Assembly (NCBI GenBank): GCA_017648105.1
Contig: JAGCJH010000061.1
Location: 1 to 57,642, forward strand
From: Tidjanibacter sp.
Lineage (GTDB): Bacteria > Bacteroidota > Bacteroidia > Bacteroidales > Rikenellaceae
DNA: 57,642 bases
Direction: 5' to 3'
Of this stretch, positions 22,616-30,988 are shown piece after piece. A model generated the notes under the pieces. It was not told the DNA's origin. It saw nothing but the letters and a program-made list of their open reading frames with translations, and did no database searches. The translations under genes and the position numbers were made by a program. How positions within the stretch are numbered: position 1 is the stretch's first letter; every line of letters begins with the position of its first letter.

Positions 22616-23908
22616 ATGAAAAAGATTTTCTATATCCTGATGAGTGCTGTTGTTGCTTTGGGCGCAGTAGCCTGCGAAAACACTTTTGACGACAACTTGG
22701 GCACAAACGATAAAGTATCCATCACCGTAACCCTCGACGAGACAACCAAAGTGGCGCTCGGCGAACTTGAAGAAGGTCTGGGTCAGAAAGTAAAATTTGA
22801 GTTGAACGATGAGCTCCTCGTAAATAGAGGCTCTGGCTCGACTGAAAACTACTACTTCACTTGCACCGAGGTGAATGGCGACGAATATACCTTCACTTGT
22901 GAGGCAGAGGGCGTGAATTCAATCAAAGGTCACTACTTGTATTTCTACTATCAGGGAGGTCGCAAGGGTGTTGCTGATTTGTTTGGCAACAAGGCAGATA
23001 TGACCATTAAGGGTGCATTCCTTAAAGGCGAAGGTACTCTGACCGGTAGTGGTTCTATCAAGATGAAGATGGCTCCTCTCCTGAAACTCAAATCGGCTTA
23101 TCCAGTGACTGTGACCGCAAGTGATTGGGTATTCAATGGCTATAAAACTATCACTACCGCAGGTGGCGATGAGTGGGTTTATATCTCGACTCACACTGCT
23201 CGCACTGTGACAATTACTGCAAGCATCAAGAACGAGCCTGCATATATCAAAGGTACAGGTCAGGCAACTGGCGAGAAGACGCTGGCTATGCAGTACAACA
23301 AAATCTACAATCTTGGCGAGTTGGATGCTAAACCTGAGGAGGTGGCAGAAGGCGATCCCGCAGGTATTGCAATCACTATTGATGGCGACTTCGCAGATTG
23401 GAACAACATCACGAAGAATGTTGTGACCGATGCAAGCTCTACAATGAAGACCGTGAAAGCATACTCCGATGGTGAGAATGTCTATGTATATGCGGAGATG
23501 AAACCCACATCCACAACCGTACACTTTGGTGTATTCTTGGATTTGGATGCAGACCCAACAACTGGTGGTAAGTACAACAACAATGGTATCACAAGATATG
23601 GCGAGGCACAGATCCAAGCTCAATGTATCTATGCTGGTTCAATCGTTGGATATCTGTGGGGTGGTAACTATACTTATAATAGTGATGGCACTCAGATCGG
23701 AACATTTACATTCACTGGCGCTACTCCTGTGAGGACAGATGATGGCTCAATGTATGTGGAGCTTGCTATTCCTTATAGCAATGTGCCCGAGCTCAAATCC
23801 GCCAATGTTGGTATAATTGCCTATGTTCAAGACAATTATGCAACATCGGGTATGCTCCCCATTGAGGGCAGTCTTGTGATTCCCGCACATCCCGTAGTGG
23901 TTGAGTAA
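22616..23908 (+). CDS. Lipoprotein: fimbrillin-like plus CBM9-like domain
   Basis: A 430-residue lipoprotein from the ATG at 22616 (MKKIFYILMSAVV); an in-frame upstream start would only add 27 unlikely residues. The lipobox is GAVACEN (Cys20). Residues about 30-240 look fimbrillin-like (VSITVTLDETTKVALGE, DELLVNRG, YYFTCTEVNGDEYTFTCEAEG, then KAPLLKLKSAYPV-like strands). Residues about 260-430 repeat the CBM9-like module of the neighbours (ITIDGDFADWNNI, VKAYSDGENVYVYAEM, GVFLDLDADPTTGG). Fusion of a pilus-type sandwich with a glycan-binding module suggests an extended surface adhesin or binding protein. It is preceded by the small peptide gene and followed after 51 nt by another array member. 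Confidence 0.75.
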   Translation: MKKIFYILMSAVVALGAVACENTFDDNLGTNDKVSITVTLDETTKVALGELEEGLGQKVKFELNDELLVNRGSGSTENYYFTCTEVNGDEYTFTCEAEGVNSIKGHYLYFYYQGGRKGVADLFGNKADMTIKGAFLKGEGTLTGSGSIKMKMAPLLKLKSAYPVTVTASDWVFNGYKTITTAGGDEWVYISTHTARTVTITASIKNEPAYIKGTGQATGEKTLAMQYNKIYNLGELDAKPEEVAEGDPAGIAITIDGDFADWNNITKNVVTDASSTMKTVKAYSDGENVYVYAEMKPTSTTVHFGVFLDLDADPTTGGKYNNNGITRYGEAQIQAQCIYAGSIVGYLWGGNYTYNSDGTQIGTFTFTGATPVRTDDGSMYVELAIPYSNVPELKSANVGIIAYVQDNYATSGMLPIEGSLVIPAHPVVVE

Positions 23909-23959
23909 ACTTTTGAAATACCTTTTTATTAACTAACAATAACCAAAACAAACAAAGCA

Positions 23960-24901
23960 ATGATTAAGAAATTTTTTGCAATTGCAGCTATGGCTGCTAT
24001 GTTGATCGCTTGCGGCGAGAAACCCGAACCTACCCCTAATCCCAACCCTGGTGGTGGTAATACCGAGCAGCCCGGTGGTAATGAAGATGAGGGTGGCAAT
24101 GGCGACGAGGGTGGCAATACCGATGGTCCTACTTTCGTTAGCAAGATTCAGATCGATGGCGACTACGCAGACTGGGATGCTCTTGCAGAGAGCGACTATG
24201 TAGTTTCGACCCTTCCCGAGGGCGAGTGTCTCTATCCCGTGCTCAAAACTTTCAAGATGCACGCAGACGAGTATTATCTCTACATCTTGTTGGAGTATGA
24301 TCCCAGAGGTGTTTATAGCGATGTGACCGACGAGTACACTCCCGTTCGCAACTTGGATATCTTTATTGATGAGGACAACGATCCCGAAACTGGTCGTTAC
24401 TACGCTTGGAGCGACTGCACTGGCTATATGTTGCAGGGTGCTTTCCACGGTGTAAAAACTCCCTACAATCCCGATGTAAACCTCTATGTAGGCGAGGATA
24501 TGGATCCTGCTTGGGCTTGGGAAGATATGGGTATTATGGGTGGCGTTTCCGCCGTTATTCCCACCGATGTTAGCGAGGATTTCACACGCTTCGAGTGTGC
24601 TCTTCTCCGTCCTATGTTCCCCTTCGGCGATGCTGAGACTATCGGTGTAGGTATTATCCTCGAAACCGAGGGTTGGTCGACGATTGGTCAGCTTCCTCAG
24701 AATGCAGTAGAAAGCGTGCCTGCATCGGTTGAGGAGAGTGTTGAAGGCGATGATACCACCACTGAGAATGGCGATGATACCACCACCGAGGATGGCGATG
24801 ATACCACCACTGAGGATGGTGATGATACCACCACTGAGGAGGAGATTGATCCCGCAGCTCGTCCCCACTTGCTCTACATCAATTTGCCCGCAATGAGCTA
24901 A
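23960..24901 (+). CDS. Surface lipoprotein with CBM9-like domain and GDDTTTE repeats
   Basis: A 313-residue lipoprotein with leader ending AMLIACGE (Cys18), a Pro/Gly then Asp/Gly-rich linker (about 20-53) and the CBM9-like module (IQIDGDYADWDAL, FKMHADEYYLYILLEYD, DIFIDEDNDPETGR). A C-terminal acidic tail carries four 8-residue repeats GDDTTTE(N/D/E) encoded by 24-bp tandem repeats (24746-24841). The tail then ends PHLLYINLPAMS. The role is probably surface glycan binding; the tail looks like a spacer or stalk that can vary in copy number. A strong terminator follows at 24938, so later genes may have lower or separate expression. Confidence 0.8.
   Translation: MIKKFFAIAAMAAMLIACGEKPEPTPNPNPGGGNTEQPGGNEDEGGNGDEGGNTDGPTFVSKIQIDGDYADWDALAESDYVVSTLPEGECLYPVLKTFKMHADEYYLYILLEYDPRGVYSDVTDEYTPVRNLDIFIDEDNDPETGRYYAWSDCTGYMLQGAFHGVKTPYNPDVNLYVGEDMDPAWAWEDMGIMGGVSAVIPTDVSEDFTRFECALLRPMFPFGDAETIGVGIILETEGWSTIGQLPQNAVESVPASVEESVEGDDTTTENGDDTTTEDGDDTTTEDGDDTTTEEEIDPAARPHLLYINLPAMS
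24746..24841 (+). repeat. 24-bp tandem repeat, four copies
   Basis: In-frame units start at 24746, 24770, 24794 and 24818. They differ by single silent or Asn/Asp/Glu changes. Each encodes GDDTTTE plus one acidic or polar residue. Such units expand and contract by slippage. Confidence 0.9.
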
Positions 24902-24937
24902 TCATTTCATTTCGGATAAATAATTAACTAAATTTTA

Positions 24938-24993
24938 TGGGTCGCCCCTTGGGTGGGGGCAATTTCCTCTCCTTCGGGCGACCCACTTTTTTT
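24938..24993 (+). terminator. Terminator after lipoprotein with GDDTTTE repeats
   Basis: TGGGTCGCCC (24938-24947) pairs with GGGCGACCCA (24976-24985), followed by C and seven T. The large loop is GC-rich. It closes the first part of the array. Between here and 25136 no gene or clear promoter is seen. Confidence 0.75.
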
Positions 24994-25135
24994 CTTACGA
25001 CAACCCCCAATTGAATACTGCTGTTTGTAGGAACACGCAGAACCCAATGGGCGCAACAACGCAAGGATGATGTGCCCCACCAAAATTGAAACAAAAAGAG
25101 AAAACAATATATAATAACAATAAAAACTTACGACA

Positions 25136-26602
25136 ATGATTAAGAAATTCTTTGCAATTGCAGCTATGGCTGCTATGTTGATTGCTTGTGGCGAGACTCC
25201 CGAACCTCAGCCCAACCCTGGTGGTAATACTGAGCAGCCTGGTGGCAATGAGGATGAAGGTGGTAATACCGAACAGCCCAAAGAGGAGGAAACCTATCCC
25301 GATCTTACAGAGGTTACCTATACTTCGCACAATAAAGTGATTGTTAACCCCGAGCGTGGTTTGTACACCCAGAAGTCGTACCACTCGGTAGATGATGGCT
25401 CTTTGAGTTCTTCGGCATCCAAAGCAGCTCGCACTGCAAACCGTTCGCTCTTCCTCACTCTTTTCTATCTGACCGACTATATCGATAGTGATATTGAGCA
25501 GGAATATCTCGACAATATGCAGACTACCTTCGATAACATCCGTAAGGGTGGTACTAAGGCTATCGTGAGGTTTGCATATAAGAACAACGAGGATGTAAGC
25601 AACAAACCCTGGGATGCAACTCAGGAGCAGGTGGCTCGTCACATTGAGCAGGTAGCTCCTATCCTCAGGAAGAATGCAGATGTGATTCTCACCGTTCAGG
25701 CAGGTTTCATCGGCGTATGGGGCGAGTGGTATTATACCTCCAATTTCCACTTCCCCATCTCCACCGCAGAGCAGTATGCAGACCGTCGTAAGGTTGTAGA
25801 TGCACTTCTTGAAGCACTCCCCACCGACCGTCAGGTAGAGCTCCGTACTCCTGAATTCAAGATGAAGATGTATAATGTAGGGTTGGCTGATACCCTCACT
25901 GTTGCAACTGCACACAACGGTAGCGATTTGGCTCGCCTTGCAGGTCACAACGACTGCTTCCTTGCTTCGAGTAGCGATACTGGTACTTTCAACAATGGTC
26001 GTGGTAAGGGTGACTGGCTCTTCTGGGATGCAGAGACCCGATACACCATTATGGGTGGTGAGACTTGTGGCGTTTCGTCATATAGCAAGTGCGAGAACTC
26101 CATCAAGCGTATGGAGGAGCAGCACTGGACATATCTCAACCTCGATTATCACAGAGATGTAATCAATGGCTGGAATACCGATGGTTGCTTTACTGAGATT
26201 CAGACCCGCCTGGGCTACCGCTTGGCTCTCACCAAGGCATTCTTCACTCCCGAGCCTACCGTTGGTGGCGACTTCCGTGCAGTGCTCAAAATCGAGAACT
26301 CGGGCTTTGCAGCTCCTATGAACCCTCGTGGTTGCGAGCTCGTATTGGTTAGCGAGGCAGGTGCTAAGACTACCTACAAACTCAATGTGGATCCCCGCTT
26401 CTGGTTCGAGAAGAGCGTGAATACTATCGACACCACTATCACTCTCCCCGCAGAGGCTGGTAAGTATAAACTCTATCTCAACCTCCCCGACGGCTACGAG
26501 AGCCTCGCAAGCGATCCTAAATACTCGATTCAGCTTGCAAACAACAATGTTTGGGACGATAAGACTGGTTACAACCTGCTGACAGAGGTGACTATTAAAT
26601 AG
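25136..26602 (+). CDS. DUF4874/DUF4832-type TIM-barrel lipoprotein (1)
   Basis: A 488-residue lipoprotein. The first 40 residues (leader ending AMLIACGE, Pro/Gly linker) match the neighbouring binding proteins. The rest is a DUF4874+DUF4832 type protein: NPERGLYTQKSYH (71-83), LTLFYLTDYID, KAIVRFAYKN, the barrel strand FIGVWGEWYYTS with Glu197, and a C-terminal Ig-like domain of about 100 residues (FFTPEPTVGGDFRAVLKIENSGFAAP). The fold and the W-G-E-W strand recall glycoside hydrolases of the GH5/42 style, so I infer it cleaves the glycan; this is not established. It ends 2 nt before the transporter gene, so the two are tightly coupled. Confidence 0.75.
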   Translation: MIKKFFAIAAMAAMLIACGETPEPQPNPGGNTEQPGGNEDEGGNTEQPKEEETYPDLTEVTYTSHNKVIVNPERGLYTQKSYHSVDDGSLSSSASKAARTANRSLFLTLFYLTDYIDSDIEQEYLDNMQTTFDNIRKGGTKAIVRFAYKNNEDVSNKPWDATQEQVARHIEQVAPILRKNADVILTVQAGFIGVWGEWYYTSNFHFPISTAEQYADRRKVVDALLEALPTDRQVELRTPEFKMKMYNVGLADTLTVATAHNGSDLARLAGHNDCFLASSSDTGTFNNGRGKGDWLFWDAETRYTIMGGETCGVSSYSKCENSIKRMEEQHWTYLNLDYHRDVINGWNTDGCFTEIQTRLGYRLALTKAFFTPEPTVGGDFRAVLKIENSGFAAPMNPRGCELVLVSEAGAKTTYKLNVDPRFWFEKSVNTIDTTITLPAEAGKYKLYLNLPDGYESLASDPKYSIQLANNNVWDDKTGYNLLTEVTIK

Positions 26603-26604
26603 TT

Positions 26605-27492
26605 ATGACACAGAATAAGAACAATAAAGGGTGGTTGATGTATGCCATCATCACCCTTGTTACTTGGGGTATTTGGGGCGCATTTAGCGAGGTTCCTGGT
26701 TGCCCCTCGACAATGGTATATGTTGTGTGGGCGCTCTCGATGGTACCCTGTATGTTTGTGGCTCTCTGGCTTAGCGGTTGGAAGGTCGCACACGATAAGA
26801 AGAGCCTCATCTCTGGTGCTCTTGTAGGTCTGCTGGGCTCGGGCGGTCAGCTCTTGCTCTTCGCAGCACTCAAAGAGGGTCCTGCATATATAGTCTTCCC
26901 CTTCATCTCGATGTCGCCCATTGTGACTATCCTGATGAGTATGATTTTCCTCAAAGAGAAGGCTAATAAAATTCAGTGGGTGGGTATCGTTGTTGCACTC
27001 GTGGCAATCTTCTTCCTCTCGTGGCAGGATCCCACCGACACCAATATCAAAGGCTATGGCTGGTTGATTTTGGCTACTCTCGTGTTCTTGATGTGGGGTA
27101 TTCAGGGCTACTTCTTCAAGTTTGCCAACAACTCGATGCCCTCCGAGAGTGTCTATTTCTACCAGACCGCTTGGTCGCTTGTGCTCATTCCCGTGGCACT
27201 TCTGATGACCGAGGGTGGTTGGGATGGTATCTTGATTCCTTCGAGTGTCTTCTGGGCTGTCTTTGGCATTCAGATTCTCAACTCGGTGGGTGCGCTTACC
27301 ATCAACTATGCATACCGCTACGGTAAGGCAATTATTGTGTCGCCTATGCAGGGCTTGGCTCCTGTGGTGACCATTATCATCTCGCTCGTACTCTACGGCA
27401 AAGTTCCTGGTCCTATGTTGGCTATCGGTCTTGTTCTTGCAACCATTGCTATCGTAGCGCTCTCGTTGGAGCCTAAGCCTGAGAAAGAGTAG
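26605..27492 (+). CDS. EamA/DMT-family transporter
   Basis: A 295-residue inner-membrane protein with about ten hydrophobic helices in two EamA-like halves (GWLMYAIITLVTWGIWGAFSE; later GYGWLILATLVFLMWGIQGYF). Conserved features are PAYIVFPFISMSPIVTILMS and LKEKANKIQWVGIVVAL in half one, with IIVSPMQGLAPVVTIIISL in half two. The drug/metabolite transporter superfamily exports or imports small molecules, including sugars (GRP and RhaT-like members). As the only inner-membrane carrier in the locus, it may bring the released sugar into the cytosol; this is inference. Its start is 2 nt after the preceding stop. Confidence 0.82.
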   Translation: MTQNKNNKGWLMYAIITLVTWGIWGAFSEVPGCPSTMVYVVWALSMVPCMFVALWLSGWKVAHDKKSLISGALVGLLGSGGQLLLFAALKEGPAYIVFPFISMSPIVTILMSMIFLKEKANKIQWVGIVVALVAIFFLSWQDPTDTNIKGYGWLILATLVFLMWGIQGYFFKFANNSMPSESVYFYQTAWSLVLIPVALLMTEGGWDGILIPSSVFWAVFGIQILNSVGALTINYAYRYGKAIIVSPMQGLAPVVTIIISLVLYGKVPGPMLAIGLVLATIAIVALSLEPKPEKE

Positions 27493-27524
27493 GAGTGAAC
27501 TTGCAAAATAAAGGAAAAAACGCT

Positions 27525-28661
27525 ATGAAAATGAAATTTATGGCACTTGCAGCCGTGGCTCTCGCTATGGTCGGCTGTGCAGAGAAGGATACAAAGGTAA
27601 CCGAGTACACTTGCCCCACTCCCTACGAAACCGTAGAAGTAGAGCAGCCCGCTAAGGGCAAACAGCCCAAGAATATCATCTTTATGATTGGCGACGGTAT
27701 GGGCTTGGAGCACATCGCTACCGCTTGGGTTGCTAACCGAGGCACTCTGAATATGGAGAAGATGCCTTATGTGGGCTTGCAGCGCACCTATTGCCTCGAC
27801 TGGCTCGTTACTGACTCGGCTGCGGCAGGTACGGCACTTGCTACTGGCGAGAAGACCAATAAGGGTCAGATTGCAACCACCCCCGAGGGCGAAGATTTGC
27901 AGTCGATGTTCGTAAAGGCGCAGGAGGTCGGCAAACGCACTGGTGTTGTTGTTGTCTGCCGCCTGAACGATGCCACCCCTGCAACTTTCTGCTGCCACGA
28001 TATGAATCGTGACGAGGCGGAGAGCATCACTGCCGACTACTTGGAGTGTGGCGTGGATTTCATTGCAGGTGGCGGTATGAACTACTGGCGTGATGAGCGT
28101 ACCGATGGTCGTGATATCTTCGCAGAGATTGGCGAGAAGGGCTACAATACCTACGACACCGCAGAGGCGCTTATGACTGCTGAGGAACTTCCCGTTGCTG
28201 CTGTCTTGGCACCCCTCGAACTCCCCTCGGCACTCAGTGGCGAGCGTGGTGATATGTTCCGTAATATGACCAGCAAGGCTCTCGATTTGCTCAATGAGGA
28301 CAACAAGGAGGGCTTTGTGATGATGATTGAGGGCTCGTGTATCGACGATTGGTTGCACGCCAATAGGGTGGATGCTGCCGTTGAGGAGATTTTGGACTTC
28401 GACCGTGTGGTGGGCGATGTGCTCAAATGGGCGGAGAAGGATGGCGAGACCCTCGTTGTTGTAACTGCCGACCACAACACAGGTGCTATGACCCTGCTTG
28501 CAGGTAATATCGCAGAGGGTAGCGTTGTTGTGGATTTCGCAAATACGGGTCACAATGGTGCAATGGTGCCCTTCTTTGCATACGGTGCAGGTGCAGAGGT
28601 GTTTGATGGAGTGATTGAGAACTCGGAACTCTCGCAGAAGATTTCGGCTTTCATCAAATAG
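27525..28661 (+). CDS. Alkaline phosphatase family lipoprotein
   Basis: A 378-residue protein from the ATG at 27525. The leader MKMKFMALAAVALAMVGCAE gives lipid Cys18. It has alkaline-phosphatase metal and catalytic motifs: IIFMIGDGMGLEH (Asp57), the nucleophile Ser98 in VTDSAAAGTALATGEKT, CCHDMNRDEAE, MIEGSCIDDWLHAN, and VVTADHNTGAMTLL. The family hydrolyses phosphate monoesters in the periplasm. It lies 32 nt after the transporter gene in a sugar locus, so it may remove phosphate from a phosphorylated glycan before uptake. That is inference; general phosphate scavenging is the alternative. No Pho-box-like signal is seen in the short gap. Confidence 0.88.
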   Translation: MKMKFMALAAVALAMVGCAEKDTKVTEYTCPTPYETVEVEQPAKGKQPKNIIFMIGDGMGLEHIATAWVANRGTLNMEKMPYVGLQRTYCLDWLVTDSAAAGTALATGEKTNKGQIATTPEGEDLQSMFVKAQEVGKRTGVVVVCRLNDATPATFCCHDMNRDEAESITADYLECGVDFIAGGGMNYWRDERTDGRDIFAEIGEKGYNTYDTAEALMTAEELPVAAVLAPLELPSALSGERGDMFRNMTSKALDLLNEDNKEGFVMMIEGSCIDDWLHANRVDAAVEEILDFDRVVGDVLKWAEKDGETLVVVTADHNTGAMTLLAGNIAEGSVVVDFANTGHNGAMVPFFAYGAGAEVFDGVIENSELSQKISAFIK

Positions 28662-28685
28662 AAAATACTTGGGAAAAAGAGGATT

Positions 28686-29984
28686 ATGAAGAACAGTTGG
28701 ATGAAAATATTGCTTATGTTGCTCGCTATGGGCGTCGTGGCAACTGCTTGTAATGGTGCAATTGAAGAGGAGGATTACCAAGACTACGAGCGTGTGGAGT
28801 TGCAGAGCAAAATCACGAGCGTACAGCCTATGACGGGTATAGTTGTGTGGAACACTTCGGGTAGCAATAGACAGGAATATATCCAGCTCGAATACTCCTA
28901 TATGCTCTACAATGAGGTGTGCAAACAGAAGGATGTCTTCGACTGGTCGCCTATGGAAAAACTCCTCGAAGGAGTGGCTTCTCGTGGTCATCAGGCAGTC
29001 GTTCGCTTCCGCTACACCTATCCGGGTAAGAGCTCAGCAGTGCCCGACTACATCAAGGCTCTGCCTGACTATGAGCAGATTACCGCTAAGAGTGAGGGGC
29101 GCGACACCGAATTCCCCGATTGGCGCCACCCCGAACTTCAAAGGTTTCATAAGGAGTTCCACCGCCAGTTCGCTGAGCGCTACGACAAAGACCCCCGCTT
29201 GGCATTCGTGCAGACGGGCTTCGGTTTGTGGGCGGAGTACCACATCTACGACGGCAGGTTTATTATGGGACAGACCTTCCCCAGCCACGACTTTCAGAGG
29301 GAGTTTATGCTCGGTATGGATGAGTGGTTTGAGGATTGCTCGTGGAGCATCTCGATTGATGCGGGCGATGGTACCTATGGTCCATTTGATAAGTATCCCG
29401 AACTGTTAAATCTCCACTTCGGTAACTTCGACGACTCGTTTATGCACAAACAACACGGTGACTATAACACAGAGATGTGGATGAGTTTTGGCGAAGATAG
29501 GTATCAACACTCCCCTCGTGGTGGTGAGTTTAGCTACTATTCGGACTACGACCAACAACACTGCCTCGACAAGGAGGGTATGTATGGTAGAACCTTCGAG
29601 AGTGAGGTTGCGAAGTTCCATATGACCTATATTATTGGCGATGGTCAGCCTCGCTATCAGACTCCTGCTCGACTCAAAGAGGCTGCAATGTCGATGGGTT
29701 ATAAGTTTACAATCCTCGATTATAAGGTTAAAGGCTCGAATGTTGCTGTGCTCATCGGTAATACGGGTGTGGCACCCATCTATCGTGATGCCTATGTTGC
29801 TGTTGGTGGCGTGTGTGGCAATGTCAATCTCCGCAACCTTATGCCCGGAGAGCAGACTTGGGTACACATCGAGGGCGGTTATAGCGAGGGCGTAGTGCCT
29901 ACTATTGAGTGCGCCCACCTCGTGAAGGGTCAGAAGATTGAATATGCGGCAAATGTGGTTGTTGAGACCGCAGATGCACAGTAA
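28686..29984 (+). CDS. DUF4832-type TIM-barrel lipoprotein (2)
   Basis: A 432-residue protein with a lipoprotein-like leader (VVATACNG, Cys22). It shares the layout of the gene at 25136 but not its leader. After TGIVVWNTSG it shows YSYMLYNEV, QAVVRFRYTYPGKSS, then the barrel strand FVQTGFGLWAEYHIYDG with Glu184, SISIDAGDGTYG and a C-terminal Ig-like domain (GSNVAVLIGNTGVAPIYRDAYV...). It is annotated in related genomes as DUF4832. A W-x-E strand in both paralogues is a candidate catalytic or substrate-binding acid. The two proteins may act on different linkages of the same glycan. It is 24 nt after the phosphatase gene. Confidence 0.75.
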   Translation: MKNSWMKILLMLLAMGVVATACNGAIEEEDYQDYERVELQSKITSVQPMTGIVVWNTSGSNRQEYIQLEYSYMLYNEVCKQKDVFDWSPMEKLLEGVASRGHQAVVRFRYTYPGKSSAVPDYIKALPDYEQITAKSEGRDTEFPDWRHPELQRFHKEFHRQFAERYDKDPRLAFVQTGFGLWAEYHIYDGRFIMGQTFPSHDFQREFMLGMDEWFEDCSWSISIDAGDGTYGPFDKYPELLNLHFGNFDDSFMHKQHGDYNTEMWMSFGEDRYQHSPRGGEFSYYSDYDQQHCLDKEGMYGRTFESEVAKFHMTYIIGDGQPRYQTPARLKEAAMSMGYKFTILDYKVKGSNVAVLIGNTGVAPIYRDAYVAVGGVCGNVNLRNLMPGEQTWVHIEGGYSEGVVPTIECAHLVKGQKIEYAANVVVETADAQ

Positions 29985-30004
29985 ATATATGGAATAAAAA
30001 AAGG

Positions 30005-30823
30005 ATGAAACACCTCTCAATTATTACTCTTGCGTTTGTGCTCCTTCTTACCGCTTGCGGTGGGGAGAAGAGAAGGGTTGTGGGCTATTGGGATGACTTC
30101 AATGCTGAGGCAGTGCTGGATAATGTGACCGAGGCAGAGGCTGATTTCAGGGAGTGGTGCGAACTGCTTTTGAAGGTCGATAGCCTCACACAGCAGAGTG
30201 CCATTGAGGAACTCGTGGCGAAGGTGTGTGTTGATGAGGTCTGCTTCTATGTCTATACCGAGTGGGCTATGTCACACCTCTATGGTTTGTGGTCGCCCCT
30301 GCGCAATGAGTATGCCTTTGAGCATCTGCTCCGAACGCTGTTGGCGAATGTCGATGCAGCCCAGGATAATAGTAGAGAGTTCGCACGCCTGCTGGATATC
30401 CTTACCCATAATAGGGTAGGGGAAGAGGCACTCGACTTCGATATGTTCTCGCCTGAGGGTGAGCGTGGCAAACTCTCCGACTATCGTGGCGAGAGGGTTG
30501 TTTTGCTCTTGGTGGATATTACTTGCCCCTCGTGCGTGGATATTATGGCGAGCGTAGAGGCACAAAGGGAGATTATGGCTCTTGCCGAGCGTGGCGAGCT
30601 GACACTCGTGGCGGTGGCGGTTGGTCAGGTGCCCGAGAATATCGATGAGTTTGTGGCACGCCACGAAGGCTCGCTGTGGAATATTCACTGCGCTTTGCGT
30701 AACGATGTGGAGAGTGCCTACTACGATACGACAGCCTCGCCTGCCCTCTATCTGATAGATGCGGAGGGGCGTATGGAGGTTGGAATGAGCCGCTATCCAG
30801 AGTTGATTGTGAAGGGTTTATAA
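30005..30823 (+). CDS. Thioredoxin-like lipoprotein (DUF5106/redoxin type)
   Basis: A 272-residue lipoprotein with leader LLLTACGGE (Cys18). Residues about 30-140 form a helical domain of the DUF5106 type seen before Bacteroidetes redoxins. Residues about 145-270 are a thioredoxin fold: DMFSPEGERGKLSDYRGERVVLLL, the redox pair Cys174-Pro-Ser-Cys177 in DITCPSCVDIM, and cis-Pro-like TASPALYLIDAEG. It probably handles disulfides in the periplasm. It is the last gene of the plus-strand arm, 20 nt after the preceding gene, and is followed by a terminator. Its link to glycan use is unclear; it may keep the Cys-containing lipoproteins of the locus in order. Confidence 0.8.
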   Translation: MKHLSIITLAFVLLLTACGGEKRRVVGYWDDFNAEAVLDNVTEAEADFREWCELLLKVDSLTQQSAIEELVAKVCVDEVCFYVYTEWAMSHLYGLWSPLRNEYAFEHLLRTLLANVDAAQDNSREFARLLDILTHNRVGEEALDFDMFSPEGERGKLSDYRGERVVLLLVDITCPSCVDIMASVEAQREIMALAERGELTLVAVAVGQVPENIDEFVARHEGSLWNIHCALRNDVESAYYDTTASPALYLIDAEGRMEVGMSRYPELIVKGL

Positions 30824-30897
30824 GAAGAGATAATCTTAGGTCTAAAATTCAAAAACGGTCAAACCATAATTTGAATTTTGGTTAGTTAATGAAGGGA

Positions 30898-30935
30898 GAG
30901 GGGGAGTGATGTTAATCACTCCCCCTCAAATTTTT
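30898..30935 (+). terminator. Terminator closing the plus-strand sugar operon
   Basis: GAGGGGGAGTGAT and ATCACTCCCCCTC with a 4-nt loop, then AAATTTTT. It lies 75 nt past the last gene. Confidence 0.8.
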
Positions 30936-30988
30936 ATGCGAGCGCATCTGGTGTGGGCAATTGCTCCTTCCTCCCCTTATCAATAATA

